This document shows positions 1-10,878 of a DNA stretch of 64,000 nt, piece by piece. The notes below the pieces were generated by a model. That model worked only from the letters and a program-made list of their open reading frames with translations, was not told the origin of the DNA and ran no database searches. Position numbers and translations under genes: made by a program. The DNA is from Dactylis glomerata (Eukaryota; Streptophyta; Magnoliopsida; Poales; Poaceae), in assembly GCA_007115705.1 (NCBI GenBank), contig QXEO01001123.1, positions 1,674,001 to 1,738,000 of the forward strand, written 5' to 3'. Positions within the stretch are counted from its first letter, which is position 1, and every line of letters starts with the position of its first letter.

Positions 1-823
1 GAAGGTGTACACGTGAATTTTTTGTTTGGAATATTTTTACATTTTAATATATGTTAAATATGCATTTCAAAATTTTGGGAGCATATGCATCCAAAATCAA
101 AACATCACTCCTGAAATCGGAATAATGCTATAACCAGACCATCTTTTTCCTCAAGAAGACATTATGTAAGTAAATTAAGCATAGCTCTATTCATTGTTTA
201 AAAATGCACTTCCATATATTAGAGTTTAACAGTAGAGGGTTATACAGGTTAGCACAGAGGCGACCTATATATTCTCTATTTTTTTGTCAGACGTGGGCAT
301 TTTCAGATGCGTGCATTGCTGCTGCCGCAAGTCCCAACTTAACAAGAACAAAAATTGATGAACTGAAAAACATGTCAACGGAACTGATTAGTGATATTGC
401 AATTCCGACTTGAACCATACACTTGTGCAATCGTTTATCCATGAATCTACAAACTGTGTGTCGCACATTGCTCAAGGCTGAAATGTTGGATTTAGGACAA
501 AGGAGTTCAGAAGCTCTCATCGGAAGTGGACTCACACCTCGGAGGAGGTTTGCTAGCTCTTCGTCGCCAACCGCGCCACAAGATCCCCTAATAGGAGTAG
601 TAGTTTCCAATTTTACTAACCAATGTGCTAATATTCCGTACAATTGGGAGAACAGGCTTAGCAATCGTTACTAAGAAAAGTAAAAATATACAGACAGTAG
701 ACAACAGCTCGCTTCCGACGTACACGTGCATAGTGCATACATACATTAAAGAACGAAAAATGTCCCCGGTCCAAGAACTTAAAGTAATTGAACGCGTTCT
801 GGCCGGCCGGCCGGCGACGGCAA
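1..823. other. Unassigned sequence downstream of the P450
   Basis: AT-rich sequence with only short open frames on both strands. None shows a recognisable domain or splice-supported exon structure. The first 120 bases carry the motif 'gcatatgcatcc', which resembles 'gcatatgaatcc' near 5715, so a decayed repeat is possible. The last part should contain the 3' UTR of the minus-strand P450 that ends at 824. I see no gene here that I can support. Confidence 0.5.
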
Positions 824-2472
824 CTAGACGCCGGGCACGGGCACGCGCAGCACAGGACGCAACGTAAGGCCGGCCTTCCTCCTGGAGGTCATGCCGAACG
901 CCTCGGTCATATCAAGCTCCGCCGGATTAGCCACGCCGGGCGCCTCCCAGTCGAAGTGCAGCAGCAGGCTGGCGAGCGCGAGCTCCACGTTGGCGAGCCC
1001 GAACCCCATCCCGGGGCACATCCTCCTGCCAGCGCCGAACGGCAGCAGCTCGAAGTCCAAGCCCCTGAAGTCCACCCCCTCCGCCGCGCCGGCCTCGAAA
1101 CGCTCCGGCCGGAACTCCTCGGGGTCATCGGGCCAGTACCGCTCGTCGCGGCCCAGCGCCCAGACGTTGACCAGCACCTGCGTGCCGCGCGGCACGTCGT
1201 AGCCCAGCACCTTGCACGCCGGCGCCTCCTGGCACTCCCGCGGGAGGAGGAGCGGCAGCGGCGTGTGCAGCCGGAACGTCTCCCGGATCACCAGGTGCAG
1301 GTACGGGACGACGGTGGCGAGCTGCTGCTCGTCCACGGCGCCGTTGGCCTCGAAGGCTTGTCGAACCTCGTCCGTCGCCCGGCGCATCACCTTCGGGTTC
1401 CTCACCAGCTCCGCTATGATCCACTCCAGCGTCGTCGCCGACGTCTCGCTGCCGGCCCCGAAGATGTCCTGCATGTGCGCGAGCGCGACACAGTTAGCTA
1501 GGTAGATAGAGTGGTGTACACGTATGGAGATCAATGTCGACCGGGTTTAATTGATGAATTGCTTACGAAGATGACGGCTTTGATGGAGTCCATGTCGAGG
1601 GGGAACTGGAGGCCGGCGCCGTCCTTCTGGATCCTGAGGAGGATGTCGATGAGGTCCTCCTCGTCCCCGGCGGCGGCCGCCCTATCCTGGTGTTCCGCGA
1701 TGATGCGGTCGAGGATCCCGAACACGATGTCGCGGCACTCCTCGGCGCGGCGGACGGCGCCGCTGGCCCAAACGGCGAGCCGCGACGACGGCCACAGGTC
1801 GGCCGGGTTGAACCCGGCCACGAGCCCGATGGATCGGTCAAGCTCACGGAGAAACAAGTCGCGGTCCTTGCACCGGTCCCCCATCACAGCCCGCACCGTG
1901 CTGTCGGCCACCAGCGCCGACAGCCGCGCGCGCATGTCCAGCGCCTCCCCGGCAGCAGCGGCAGCGGCAACGGCGCGGAGCATGGCGCCGACCTCCTCCT
2001 CCCGGATGGCGCGGAACGAGAGCACGCGGCGCGCCGTGAGGAGCTCGGTGACGGCGATCTTGCGCATCTGGCGCCAGTGGTCGCCGTAGGGCGCGAAGAT
2101 GATGTCCCGGCCGCCGTTGGTCATCACGCGCACGGTGGAGCTCAGGGGCCGCGTGGCGAAGGACGTGTCGTGGGTCTTCATCACCTCGCGGGCCGCCTCC
2201 CGGGACGACACCACCAGGGTGGGCACCTCGCCGAGCCGGAGAAGCATGACGGGCCACCCGTGGCGCCGCGCAAGGTCGCGCATGGCGCGGTGCGGCAGCT
2301 GCCCGGCGAGGTGGTGCATGCTGCCGAACACCGGCAGCGTCCACGGCCCCGGCGGCAGCCGCAGCTGGTTCTTGCCGTCCGCCGCCACCGACGAGCCGCG
2401 GATGCGCCTGGCGAGCAGGAGGAGCAGCGACGCCAGAGCCAGGCCGAGGTACATGACGACGTAGTCCTCCAT
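824..2472 (-). CDS. Cytochrome P450, CYP71-clan (A-type), two exons
   Basis: Exon 1 is 2472-1567 and exon 2 is 1468-824. The 98-bp intron (1566-1469) has GT and AG ends in phase 0, the usual A-type P450 intron position just before the I-helix motif. The spliced product is 516 aa, normal for the family. Visible landmarks are an N-terminal hydrophobic ER anchor (about residues 4-21), the PPGP hinge (40-43), C-helix WRQMRK (133-138), I-helix GAGSET (306-311), K-helix ETFR (365-368), FRPERF (421-426) and the heme loop FGAGRRMCPG with Cys453. By family knowledge it is an ER-bound, NADPH-P450-reductase-dependent monooxygenase of specialised metabolism. The substrate and subfamily (CYP71 or CYP99-like) are not resolved. 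No stop or frameshift is seen, so it looks functional. The coding region is very GC-rich, as in many grass genes, against AT-rich flanks. No partner pathway gene lies in the window. Confidence 0.93.
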
Positions 2473-2547
2473 TTTCCTCTCTGCAGTTCGAATGGAATGG
2501 ATCGATGTGCGCTTCGAGATGTTAGTGTGATGCCGCGTGAGCTGGTG

Positions 2548-2559
2548 TATATATATATA
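2548..2559 (-). promoter_or_regulatory. Probable TATA box of the P450
   Basis: A run of alternating T and A lies about 76-87 bases upstream of the ATG at 2472. Read on the minus strand this gives a TATA box and room for a 5' UTR of roughly 45-55 bases. No other core-promoter element was identified. Confidence 0.6.
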
Positions 2560-3929
2560 GGCGGCCGGCCTATCACCGTCGTTTTGTCGGAGCTCGAGAG
2601 GACGTGCAAGCTAGAAAGATGCCGACATATATGGAATGACAAGCTAGTATGACACATATACTCCGTTTTACATGATCACAATATTTCTACCAAGTTTGTT
2701 GACGTCCACTGATTAGGAACACCTGCAGCTAAGGCGATCGAGGGATAAGCTAGCCCTCTTTTTTCAGGTACTTCTTAGTATGCATGTTAGAAGAATAGAT
2801 GGAAAGACAAGTTCATATGCACCCGGAAGCAAAAAAATCATATCTAGTTAAGCTCTAGTTTACGTTTGCTATTGACATCCAAATGTTCTTTATTACATCA
2901 AAAGTTGAGTTTTACTACTAGAAAAAACAGGAATAACATGTAAAATTTTATGTATATACATTTTTAACACTATATACATTGTAAATTACATTATAAATTC
3001 TGACATTTTATGAAACAGAAAACAGTAGAATGTCGTCCACTTGTCATCTTATGACCGAATTAAATGAAAAAAAAAAACTTAGGGCTGATTAAGAAGTAGC
3101 CAAGCGCCAAATAAACTCCCCTAGTATAAACAGTTGCTGAACCAAAAGTGTTATCATTATTCTTCAATCTCAAGGGGATTTTGGCATTTCTCTACATTTC
3201 TAGCTCATGAAGTCATGAGTATATATATCTAGCAAGCTTCCATAAGATGCTCATGAGCTAGCATCCAAATCTAACCTTTTGGAACCTTTTTGCTGGTGAC
3301 ACTCCAAAGAAAATAGATGCTCTCTACAAAGGTTGACTTGCCACGCATTTATAAAAACACCTTTTCATAGTGTAATAAAAAAGCCTCAGTAGGTACTAAG
3401 TATTCAGGTAACACCTATCGGTCTATTATTCACTGTTGTCTTCCATGAGGTGTAGATCAACCGGAGCTATATACTGTATATCAGCAGGACACGCTAGCTA
3501 GAGCAATGACTAGAGAAGGCATCTTACCACAGTTTCATTCCTAGGATGTTTGGATCGATGTGCTTGGATCCATTAAGACGTGAATGTGTACTAGTAGTAC
3601 CGATATATGGGAGGCTTTATTAATTGCCGTTATTATGTAGTAAGCATCACAGAACCTGTAAGCTACTAAGAACATATAATTGATGGTGTATCTTCGTTAG
3701 CACTCTTCTACCTATTTGTTGACGTGGATTGACAAGCAAGATAACATAACAAATATGCCTTATTTTGGTCGGTGGAAACTATATATTTTTTGTTTCTAAT
3801 AAGGCACTTGGAAAGGATATTATTTTCATATCGACGAAGTTCCACAAAGAAATGTGTATCTATTTAGGTGTAGATGTTAGAATACATGTACGAAGGATAA
3901 AAGAGAAAATTAGTTTAAACATAATGATC
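2560..3929. other. AT-rich intergenic DNA
   Basis: Upstream flank of the P450. No ORF with recognisable domains, no clear terminal inverted repeats and no RNA gene seen. Distal promoter elements of the P450 could lie here but none is distinctive. Confidence 0.5.
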
Positions 3930-5375
3930 TACTTGGAGATCCCTCCCTCCTCCTCCCTCTCGCCCCCGCGTGGCGACGGGGAGGAAACCCTAGCTCCCCC
4001 GCCGCCGGGCCTCCCCCACCCATCCTCCTCCCTCGCCGCTGCCAGAGGGCGCGGCCGGGCGAAGCCCGGTCGGCGCCGGCGGCGGCGAGGCCCTCGCGTC
4101 CTCCCGCGCGGTGGGGCAGCCTTTGGTCCCCTCCATCGGGCCGGGGCCTGGATCTCCCGCCGGGATGCAGGGCGGGCGGCGCTCCCCTAGGCGTCGACGT
4201 GACGGGCGGCGGACGGCACGACGGCGGCGGCGGCGGCGGGCGCGACTCCGGCTTGATCTGGCGGCGTGGGGCGGCGGGATCTTGCCAGGAGGCGGCTCTT
4301 CGGCGGCGGTTGCGGAGGATCTTCCTCCCCGCTGGTGGTGGTGCTCCTGCACCCATGGATGGCAGCGCTGGGGTCGCTCGTGGGCTCGGGCGGGCCTGTG
4401 GTGTTGGGTCCATGGTTGCAACGGGCGTGGCGGCGCCTGGCAGCTCCGGCCTCCTGGCATCGTGGTGGTGCCAGTGACCGGCCAGGCGTCGACGGTGGAC
4501 TGGACCTCCGCGGTCCAGTCCGACCGATGGTGGAGGTGGAACGGTGGTCAGTGCACCCCCTTCATCGGCAGCGAGGTTCGGCTCTCCTCTCGTCGGTGGT
4601 TTGGCCAAGGGTGGCTCAAGTCGGCCTTTTTTGGCGATTTTTGGGGCTAACGTAGGTGCCGGGGTGAAAGCCCTGCTTGAAGCTGGCGATGGCGACGCCC
4701 GCGGGCGCCGTTTCCTCCTTGGGGGCATCGTCATGGCACTGCCCGTGTTGCCCCACCACCAGCGTCGGGGGAAACCCTTGATTCGGCTTGCCGGATCGGA
4801 CAGCGGCGGCAACACGGTGTCGTTCCCTCCTTGGAGGCGTTGTCTAGGTCGCTGGTGGTTTCCCCGATGAGGCTTGATGGAGTCCGGGTTGGTGGCCACC
4901 TTGAGCGAGGGCTTCCAGGGCGTAATGTACGCCGTCGGAGGCACTTCTTAGTCGTCTTCTTTCGGCTGGCTCGGTCCCGCCGCTCACTCGCCGACTCTTA
5001 GGCGCTAAGGGTGGGCGGTTGCGTTGGTTGTGCCATCCTTCAGAGTCGGCTCCCGGAGTTTTCTTCTTCGGTCGTGACGCGGTTTGGGAGCTTGGTGTAT
5101 CTCCTCCCCACCATTCATGGCGGGCGACGGTGCAAGGAGAGTCTTCGTTGTTCGATTGTATGGGTTGTGTTGTAAGCCGTGTGGCGTCGCGTTTGTATCG
5201 TGTAGCCTTCTTGGCGTTGTTCCGGCTATCTTAGCATTTCTTCTATGAAACCTAATACACCTCCCAGGGTGTATTCTTGTAATGATCTATTTGTACTCCA
5301 AGTCTATCTCTCCCTTGTAGCTCTATGTAATCCCCACAAGGGTCGAAGAAATATAACAATAGAATATTAGGATTC
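3930..5375 (+). repeat. Unclassified GC-rich repeat-like block
   Basis: The sequence switches abruptly from AT-rich to very GC-rich at about 3940 (CT-rich leader, 'ggaaaccctagc', then GC-rich to about 5230). It then decays into an AT-rich tail with AATAAA-like stretches near 5340-5375. The layout, a 5' UTR-like leader followed by a long GC-rich body without a credible protein and a 3' UTR-like tail, suggests a retroposed transcript or the 5' part of a LINE. Several overlapping open frames exist on both strands, but this is expected at this GC content. Element class and exact ends are inference. Confidence 0.35.
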
Positions 5376-6300
5376 TATATTTTTCACAGTAGAAATGGTA
5401 GTTGTGGACTTGTGGTGGTCTTAGAAAGGTCGGACAGTCACATAGAAAGGGCATTCACCTATAGCAAAGTCTGGGCGGCCAATCTTGCTCTTACCATAGC
5501 ACTGCTTGTTTCCTCTCTTTCGACATGTGGTGGAATCTTCTATGTGGGGGATGCACTACTTTAGGAAAGATATGATCTTTTGTGCTCCTTTAAGAGGCTA
5601 TCAAGATTTCTCCTTCCTCTTTCTCAAGGGTCATACGATATATTTTGGTTTGCTCGCTGGATAGTGCGAGAAGGACGCAATGCAGTAGGGGGGAATCCAA
5701 TTCGGCTCCCAGGTGCATATGAATCCGTTGTTGGAGAACACATTTAAAATTAAAAAATGGGAAAAAAGCGCATGTGCATCCGTACATTGTATGTTTGCAC
5801 CCAATTTTCTAGGAAAAATGGCCGCTTGTGTGGTTCACTCATCGGGGGTTCCTCTGATTTCTGAGCTTGTGGGGTTTCAATTCATGGTATTTACATTAGT
5901 TACACAGTATGAACTTAAAGGTGCTCATAGCTTGGAAAATGTTTACCTCCGTAATTTATGTTGGTTTAAAAAAATCAAAAATCAAGATAGTTGTCTTATA
6001 AATAAAGATTTCCCCAGTTGCCTTTAAAACATACAATCCCTAATTTTTTTATTGTTATCTACGAGTCTACCGTCTAGTAGACGTCACAAGTCACCCTATG
6101 TTTTTGCTATGTAGTACTTGTAAAATAAATTTCACTGAATATATAAAAAATGCCAACATGTACAATACAAATTAATAACATTATGAAAACATATTTCATG
6201 GTGGATCATCTATTGGTAAATTTGATATAGTAAGTGTTGATTATTTTTATGGTGGACCTATTGATAAATTAGATTTTTAGATAAAGTATTGATAAATTAG
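5376..6300. other. AT-rich intergenic DNA
   Basis: No supportable gene. The open frame at 5713-6027 lacks recognisable motifs and is probably chance. Confidence 0.45.
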
Positions 6301-6302
6301 TA

Positions 6303-6396
6303 CTCCCTCCGATCGGATATAAGTGTCGGTGGCTTAGTACAAACTTTGTACTAAGTTAGTACAAAATCACCGACACTTATTTCCGATCGGAGGGAG
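6303..6396. mobile_element. Stowaway MITE (Tc1/mariner type)
   Basis: A 94-bp element whose ends are CTCCCTCCGATCGGA and its reverse complement. It forms an almost complete hairpin and is flanked by TA on both sides (6301-6302 and 6397-6398), the Stowaway target site duplication. CTCCCTCCG ends are the standard Stowaway terminal repeat of Triticeae. It has no coding capacity; movement would need a mariner-like transposase in trans. Confidence 0.93.
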
Positions 6397-6596
6397 TATA
6401 AGAATAGTGTTATTCAGCAATGATGGTAAAAAGAAGGAAGAGCACATGTGGCATGCAACTAGCTAGCTTGATTCCAATTTCCAGATACTCACGAGCTATC
6501 ATTCTTAGCTAACCTTTTGGCGACAACTCTAAACGAACTGCTATTTGGTACGACCTACTCTGGCAAGGACATGGTTGGTGTAGTCTGCATGCACCT

Positions 6597-6926
6597 ATTC
6601 TCCGCATCTAAGGTTCGGTCAAGGTTAAGTTTTGTAATTTTAACCAACTATATATCATAAAATATTAACATGTAAAATCCGTTCATATTACTTCGCATCT
6701 AAGGTTTGGCCATTGGCCAAGGTTAAGTTTTGCAACTTTGACCAAATATATATCATTAAATATTAACATATAAAATACAAAAAAATTATAATGTGAAAGT
6801 ATTGTAGTTTTAGAATATTTTACTAACTTTATTGATAATAATATTTTTTTAAATATAATTGGTCAAACTTTGTAAAATTTAAATTTAATCAAACTTTATG
6901 TGTAAAATAATATGAAACAGAGGGAG
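6597..6926. repeat. Decayed Stowaway-like MITE with internal duplication
   Basis: The right end is 'acagagggag' followed by TA, a worn Stowaway terminus. Inside, a roughly 75-bp segment starting 'gcatctaaggtt' at about 6605 is repeated at about 6694 with substitutions. Both copies carry 'ggttaagtttt' and 'tatatatcat'. The left terminus is not clearly recognisable, so the element boundary is approximate. Confidence 0.5.
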
Positions 6927-6935
6927 TAATTATTA

Positions 6936-7201
6936 ATGTCCAAGAACACCGGACCAAACACAGATGCTCTCCCCAAAGGTCGACTACCCAAGCTTTGTCA
7001 TCTAGCTAGCTACCACCAATGTATCCATGTGATGCCTGCCCGATCATGCACGAATGCATATCACGGTGTTCTTCTGCCAAAAATAAAACACAACGTTTCA
7101 TGGTGCGATCAAAGTGCACGACTGTCGTGCGAACATTTGTTTTCTAAAAGGGCAACTGCGACTGTAATGTGATATCAGTCGGGCATGCATTTGTTCACGA
7201 A
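6936..7201. other. Short intergenic spacer
   Basis: Lies between the MITE-like segment and the Harbinger element. No supportable feature seen. Confidence 0.4.
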
Positions 7202-7204
7202 TTA

Positions 7205-9456
7205 AAGCATCTTTAACAGTGACGTTAAAATAGCGTTGCGCTATAATAACTATTTTTTAACCTCGCGCGCGTGTATACTCCTCTAGTAGGGGCGCTATTT
7301 TCACGCGCACTGCAAAAATATAGCGCTGTGCGGCATTTTGCGCTATCTCGCGTCTGATATTTCCGGCTCTAACTACAGCGCGCGCTATCGTTTCGCTCAC
7401 GCGGGAACATGCAACCGTTCAGACAATTCCCTCATGTGCGCGCACCCTCTTCTTCCCCTCCCCCCCTCCCCCCAAACCCATTTCAGCGCCGCGCCACCAA
7501 CCGCGTCGGCGCCGCCGCCACCACCAACCCCTCATCGGCGCCCCGCTCACCGTCCCGGCGGCCGCCCCCGCTCGCCGGCCCGCGCACCGCCCCCACCCAT
7601 CGCCCCGGCCGCCGTGCGGCGCGGTCGGATTTCCCGAAGCTTGGCGGCCGCGCGGTCTCGATTTGTTGGCGGCGTGCTGCCACGGCGCCGCGCTCAAGCT
7701 CGTCGCCGCCGATGAATCCCTCGAGCCGGGAGGCAACTTGACGCACACAAGGTGTTCGTCGAAATCACCGGATGGTTCGTTCCGTCGCGCCCGTGCCCAT
7801 TTTTTTGCATTTTAGATGGTAGAAATTGTTTCAATTATTTTGCATATATGTAGATGAGTTCATTTTATGATCACTCCGATGATGAGTTCGATATGGAGGA
7901 AGATGAGGCCATTTCCATGCTATTGGCTTGGCGAGCCAACAAGAAGCCGAAGATAGGTGGCTCGGTTTTTGGTAGAGAGAAATTGTGGAGGGAACGGATC
8001 GAAGGCCACAACAAGTTGATGCGGATGTATTTCAAAGATGATCCAACATTTCCCGAGAGCTATTTTCGTCGCTGTTTTTGGATGAGCATCGGTTTGTTCA
8101 AGCAAATCGTGGAGGAGGTGGCCAAGTATGATACATACTTTGTGCAGAAGAGGAATGCCGCCGGAGAGCTCGGGCATAGCACCTATCAGAAGGTGACCGC
8201 CGCTTTGAGGATGTTGGCATATGGTATACCGGCGGATCTCATTGATGACCACTTGGCCATGGGTGAGAGCACCGCTATCAAGTATGTCAAGCGGTTTGTT
8301 GTGGCCATTGTGCAAGTGTTTGTCGCCACATATTTGAGAGCCCCCAATGCCGAGGACACGGCTAGGCTCTTAGAGGAAAACGCGGCTCGGGGATTTCCCG
8401 GAATGCTTGGCTCCATAGATTGCATGCATTGGAGTTGGAAGAATTGTCATGCGGTATGACATTGCCAATTCAAAGGGCACAAAAAGGATTCCACTATAAT
8501 CCTTGAGGCGGTGGCCGACCATGAGACTTGGATTTGGCATTTTTTGGTATGCCCGGGTCTTGCAATGACATCAATGTCATGTCTCCTCTTATGACAAGGA
8601 TTGCTTTGCGTGAAGGTCCACAAGTGGAGTTTGAAGCAAATGACCGTAAGTACAACTATGGCTACTATCTTACCGACGACATCTACCCAAGGTGGCAAAC
8701 ATTTGTGAAGCCGGTCCATAAGCCCAAAGGTAAGAAACAAACCAACTTTCACGCGGCGCAAGCGGCGGCTAGGAAAGATGTGGAGAGAGCATTTGGGATT
8801 TTGCAAGCCCAATTTGCTATTGTGAGAGGACCGGCTAGATTTTGGGACCAAGTGTGCCTTTGGTATATCATGAATGCTTGTATTATCATGCATAACATGA
8901 TTATAGAGGATGACCATGAGAAAGATGTAGAATAAATCAACCACTATAACTTGATGGGTGTGCCCGTACAAGTTCAACAAACACAACATAGGATTGCACG
9001 GTTCATAGCCTCTTATCATGCAATCCAGTCCAATGACACACATGATGAGCTTCAAAATGATCTCATCGAGGAGTGGTGAAAATGGTTTGGAGACCGCTAG
9101 TTCATTTGTATGTTTGTTGTGAAACAATTGTTTTATTTGTTGGTGAACGGCATCGTTGTAAAACTATTTGTTGATGTGTTGTAAAACTATTTGTCCTATT
9201 ATTGATGCAAAACTTGTTGTAATAAATTTTCTAGACAATTTATTATTCATTTTTTGGTGTTTATTTGATCTTGTTGAATGTATGCATATGTAGGTTTGGT
9301 GTTTGCGCCTGTAGCGGACGCTCTATTTTGCAGCACCTGGTGGGGGAGGTTTTTTCGCCGACGCGCGCGCGCTGCAAAATAGAACCTCCGAGAATGATCG
9401 CTGCATTATCGCGCGCTGCAAACTAGTGCAGCGCGCTGCATTTGCTGAAGATGCTC
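7205..9456 (+). mobile_element. PIF/Harbinger DNA transposon
   Basis: The element is 2252 bp. The left end AAGCATCTTTAACAG and the inverted right end GAGCATCTTCAGCAA are imperfect terminal repeats of the Harbinger type. TTA flanks both sides (7202-7204 and 9457-9459), the expected 3-bp target duplication. Subterminal regions at both ends are rich in GCGC and in 'gctattttgcag'-like motifs. A DDE transposase reading in the plus direction lies at 7854-8935. The second, Myb/SANT-like ORF of autonomous PIF elements is not visible. With the transposase broken the copy is non-autonomous. Confidence 0.9.
7854..8935 (+). pseudogene. Harbinger transposase, one nonsense codon and one frameshift
   Basis: The N-terminal part (7854-8456) starts at an ATG with an acidic leader and includes the first catalytic Asp in GSIDCMHW (codon 8418). 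An in-frame TGA at 8457-8459 sits where the family has Trp, consistent with a TGG to TGA change. The frame then continues in register for about 80 bases. At the T run 8540-8545 one base (net) is lost and the rest continues in another frame with the second Asp in the CND motif (codon 8567) and the Glu in DVERAFG (codon 8783). The DDE residues are therefore all present but cannot be joined in one protein. In intact relatives this nuclease cuts and joins transposon ends. Confidence 0.88.
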
Positions 9457-9459
9457 TTA

Positions 9460-10873
9460 GACCGTTCATTTTTCTTCTCTTGTTATATCTGTGGCAACAA
9501 CACGCGCTACACATTCGCAAGGAACGTGTACGATCTACAATGCATATGGGTGTTTGTCTTCTTCCCGTAAAGAATATAGGGAGAATCTGCGCCAGCGAGG
9601 TGGTCCGTACTGTAACAAGAAAGGTAGCGTTACTAATTAATGTTATCTTGCTGTACAAAGATAGGTTAATTAACGTGTCTGGTGATGATGTTGACCTTGG
9701 CCGGCCGGCTGCTGCTGGAGCGAGTTTGATTCCATTGCCGGCCGTTCTTTTTTTTCTTATACTCCGGAGTATATATTTTCCGGTTCAGATGGAATCATGG
9801 AAACCAGACAGCGAGCCATGAATATACCAAGTTGGTACTGATACAACTAAAATAGCTCAACTACGGGAAAGGTCTTGGAAATCCAATTGGGATCTTGGGA
9901 ACCACAAGCTCTAGGCTTCATATCATCATGTCTAGGTCCTATTTATTGTCTAGATAAGAAAGCGTAGGTAAAAGGGTAAGTACAAGGGCTATCAGCCCCC
10001 CTTGCTCCATGCAAGCAAGGCGCGAGATAGCCGACGCCTGGAGAATTCAGGCGTGGATTCATCAAGTTAGGCTTGGCTGGTGTCGTCTTTAGGTAAAATT
10101 ATATCAGATTTTTCAAACTGAGTAGGGTTGTATTCATCAAATGCAAGATCATAAATAATGCAACCTCCCTTCAAAATGCTTCACACATTAGCATTTCGTT
10201 AGGACACCTCAGTGATGGTGTCAATCTATGTAAAGTACCACTCGAGGAGCTGTCCCCAAAAAAGATGTTGGCAACACTTCAGGAGGGAGAAGAAGAAAAA
10301 GCTTAGCTTGGCTTTCTACAAATATTTTCTTGAGGAGGTTACATTTATGGAATAATATTGAAAATATAGAAAAATTCTCGGTTAGTAAAGTAACATCATC
10401 AAATTTTAGGTGCAACTCATAACTAGCATAAATCATGAAGTAATTCAACAATTTAGGATTTTTTTTTTAGTTTTTCCATATTACAACTCATGATTAGCAT
10501 GAATCACGAAGCAATCAAAGCTTCAGAATGGTTTTCTTAGTAGTTGAAACTCACGTGCGAGTAGTAAATCTCAGTTGTAACCCCATAAAAATTTAGGAAA
10601 ATCTTAGCTGAAAGTTATATTTCAACTCATGGCAGCACACGACGCAATCACATGGTCCTGTAGTGTTGACAAAGAATTAGCAAAACATTTATTAATAAAA
10701 ATATGGTGTATGATGAGCGTCCCCGAGGGTTGGAAACTTTCTAGCCACCGGGTCCTCCTGCTCACACGTATCCAGTTTTGCCTCTAAAATCCACTTTTGC
10801 TGCGTGTAGCAAAAAACTCTCACTTTTGCTACATGTAGCAAAAAAAGTTTGCCCACAAAACAGAAAAAAGAGG
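9460..10873. other. Intergenic DNA between Harbinger and solo LTR
   Basis: No supportable gene. It contains a 16-bp perfect palindrome at 9758-9773 (tatactcc/ggagtata). The 10800-10850 part carries repeats of 'gtagcaaaa' and its complement, which reappear to the right of the solo LTR at 12940-13230. The LTR therefore probably sits inside an older repeat. Confidence 0.45.
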
Positions 10874-10878
10874 CTGAC

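Noticed and set aside
287..664. 125-aa minus-strand frame near the window start
   Set aside because: No recognisable domain, no splice or promoter support.
788..2652. Long plus-strand frames opposite the P450
   Set aside because: GC-rich shadow frames; the minus strand has the complete P450 with correct splice sites and motifs.
3910..4944. 344-aa minus-strand frame in the GC-rich block
   Set aside because: Pro/Arg-rich low-complexity translation typical of GC-rich DNA; no domain, and the block looks transcribed, if at all, from the plus strand.
8447..9127. 226-aa minus-strand frame in the Harbinger element
   Set aside because: Antisense shadow of the transposase C-terminal half.
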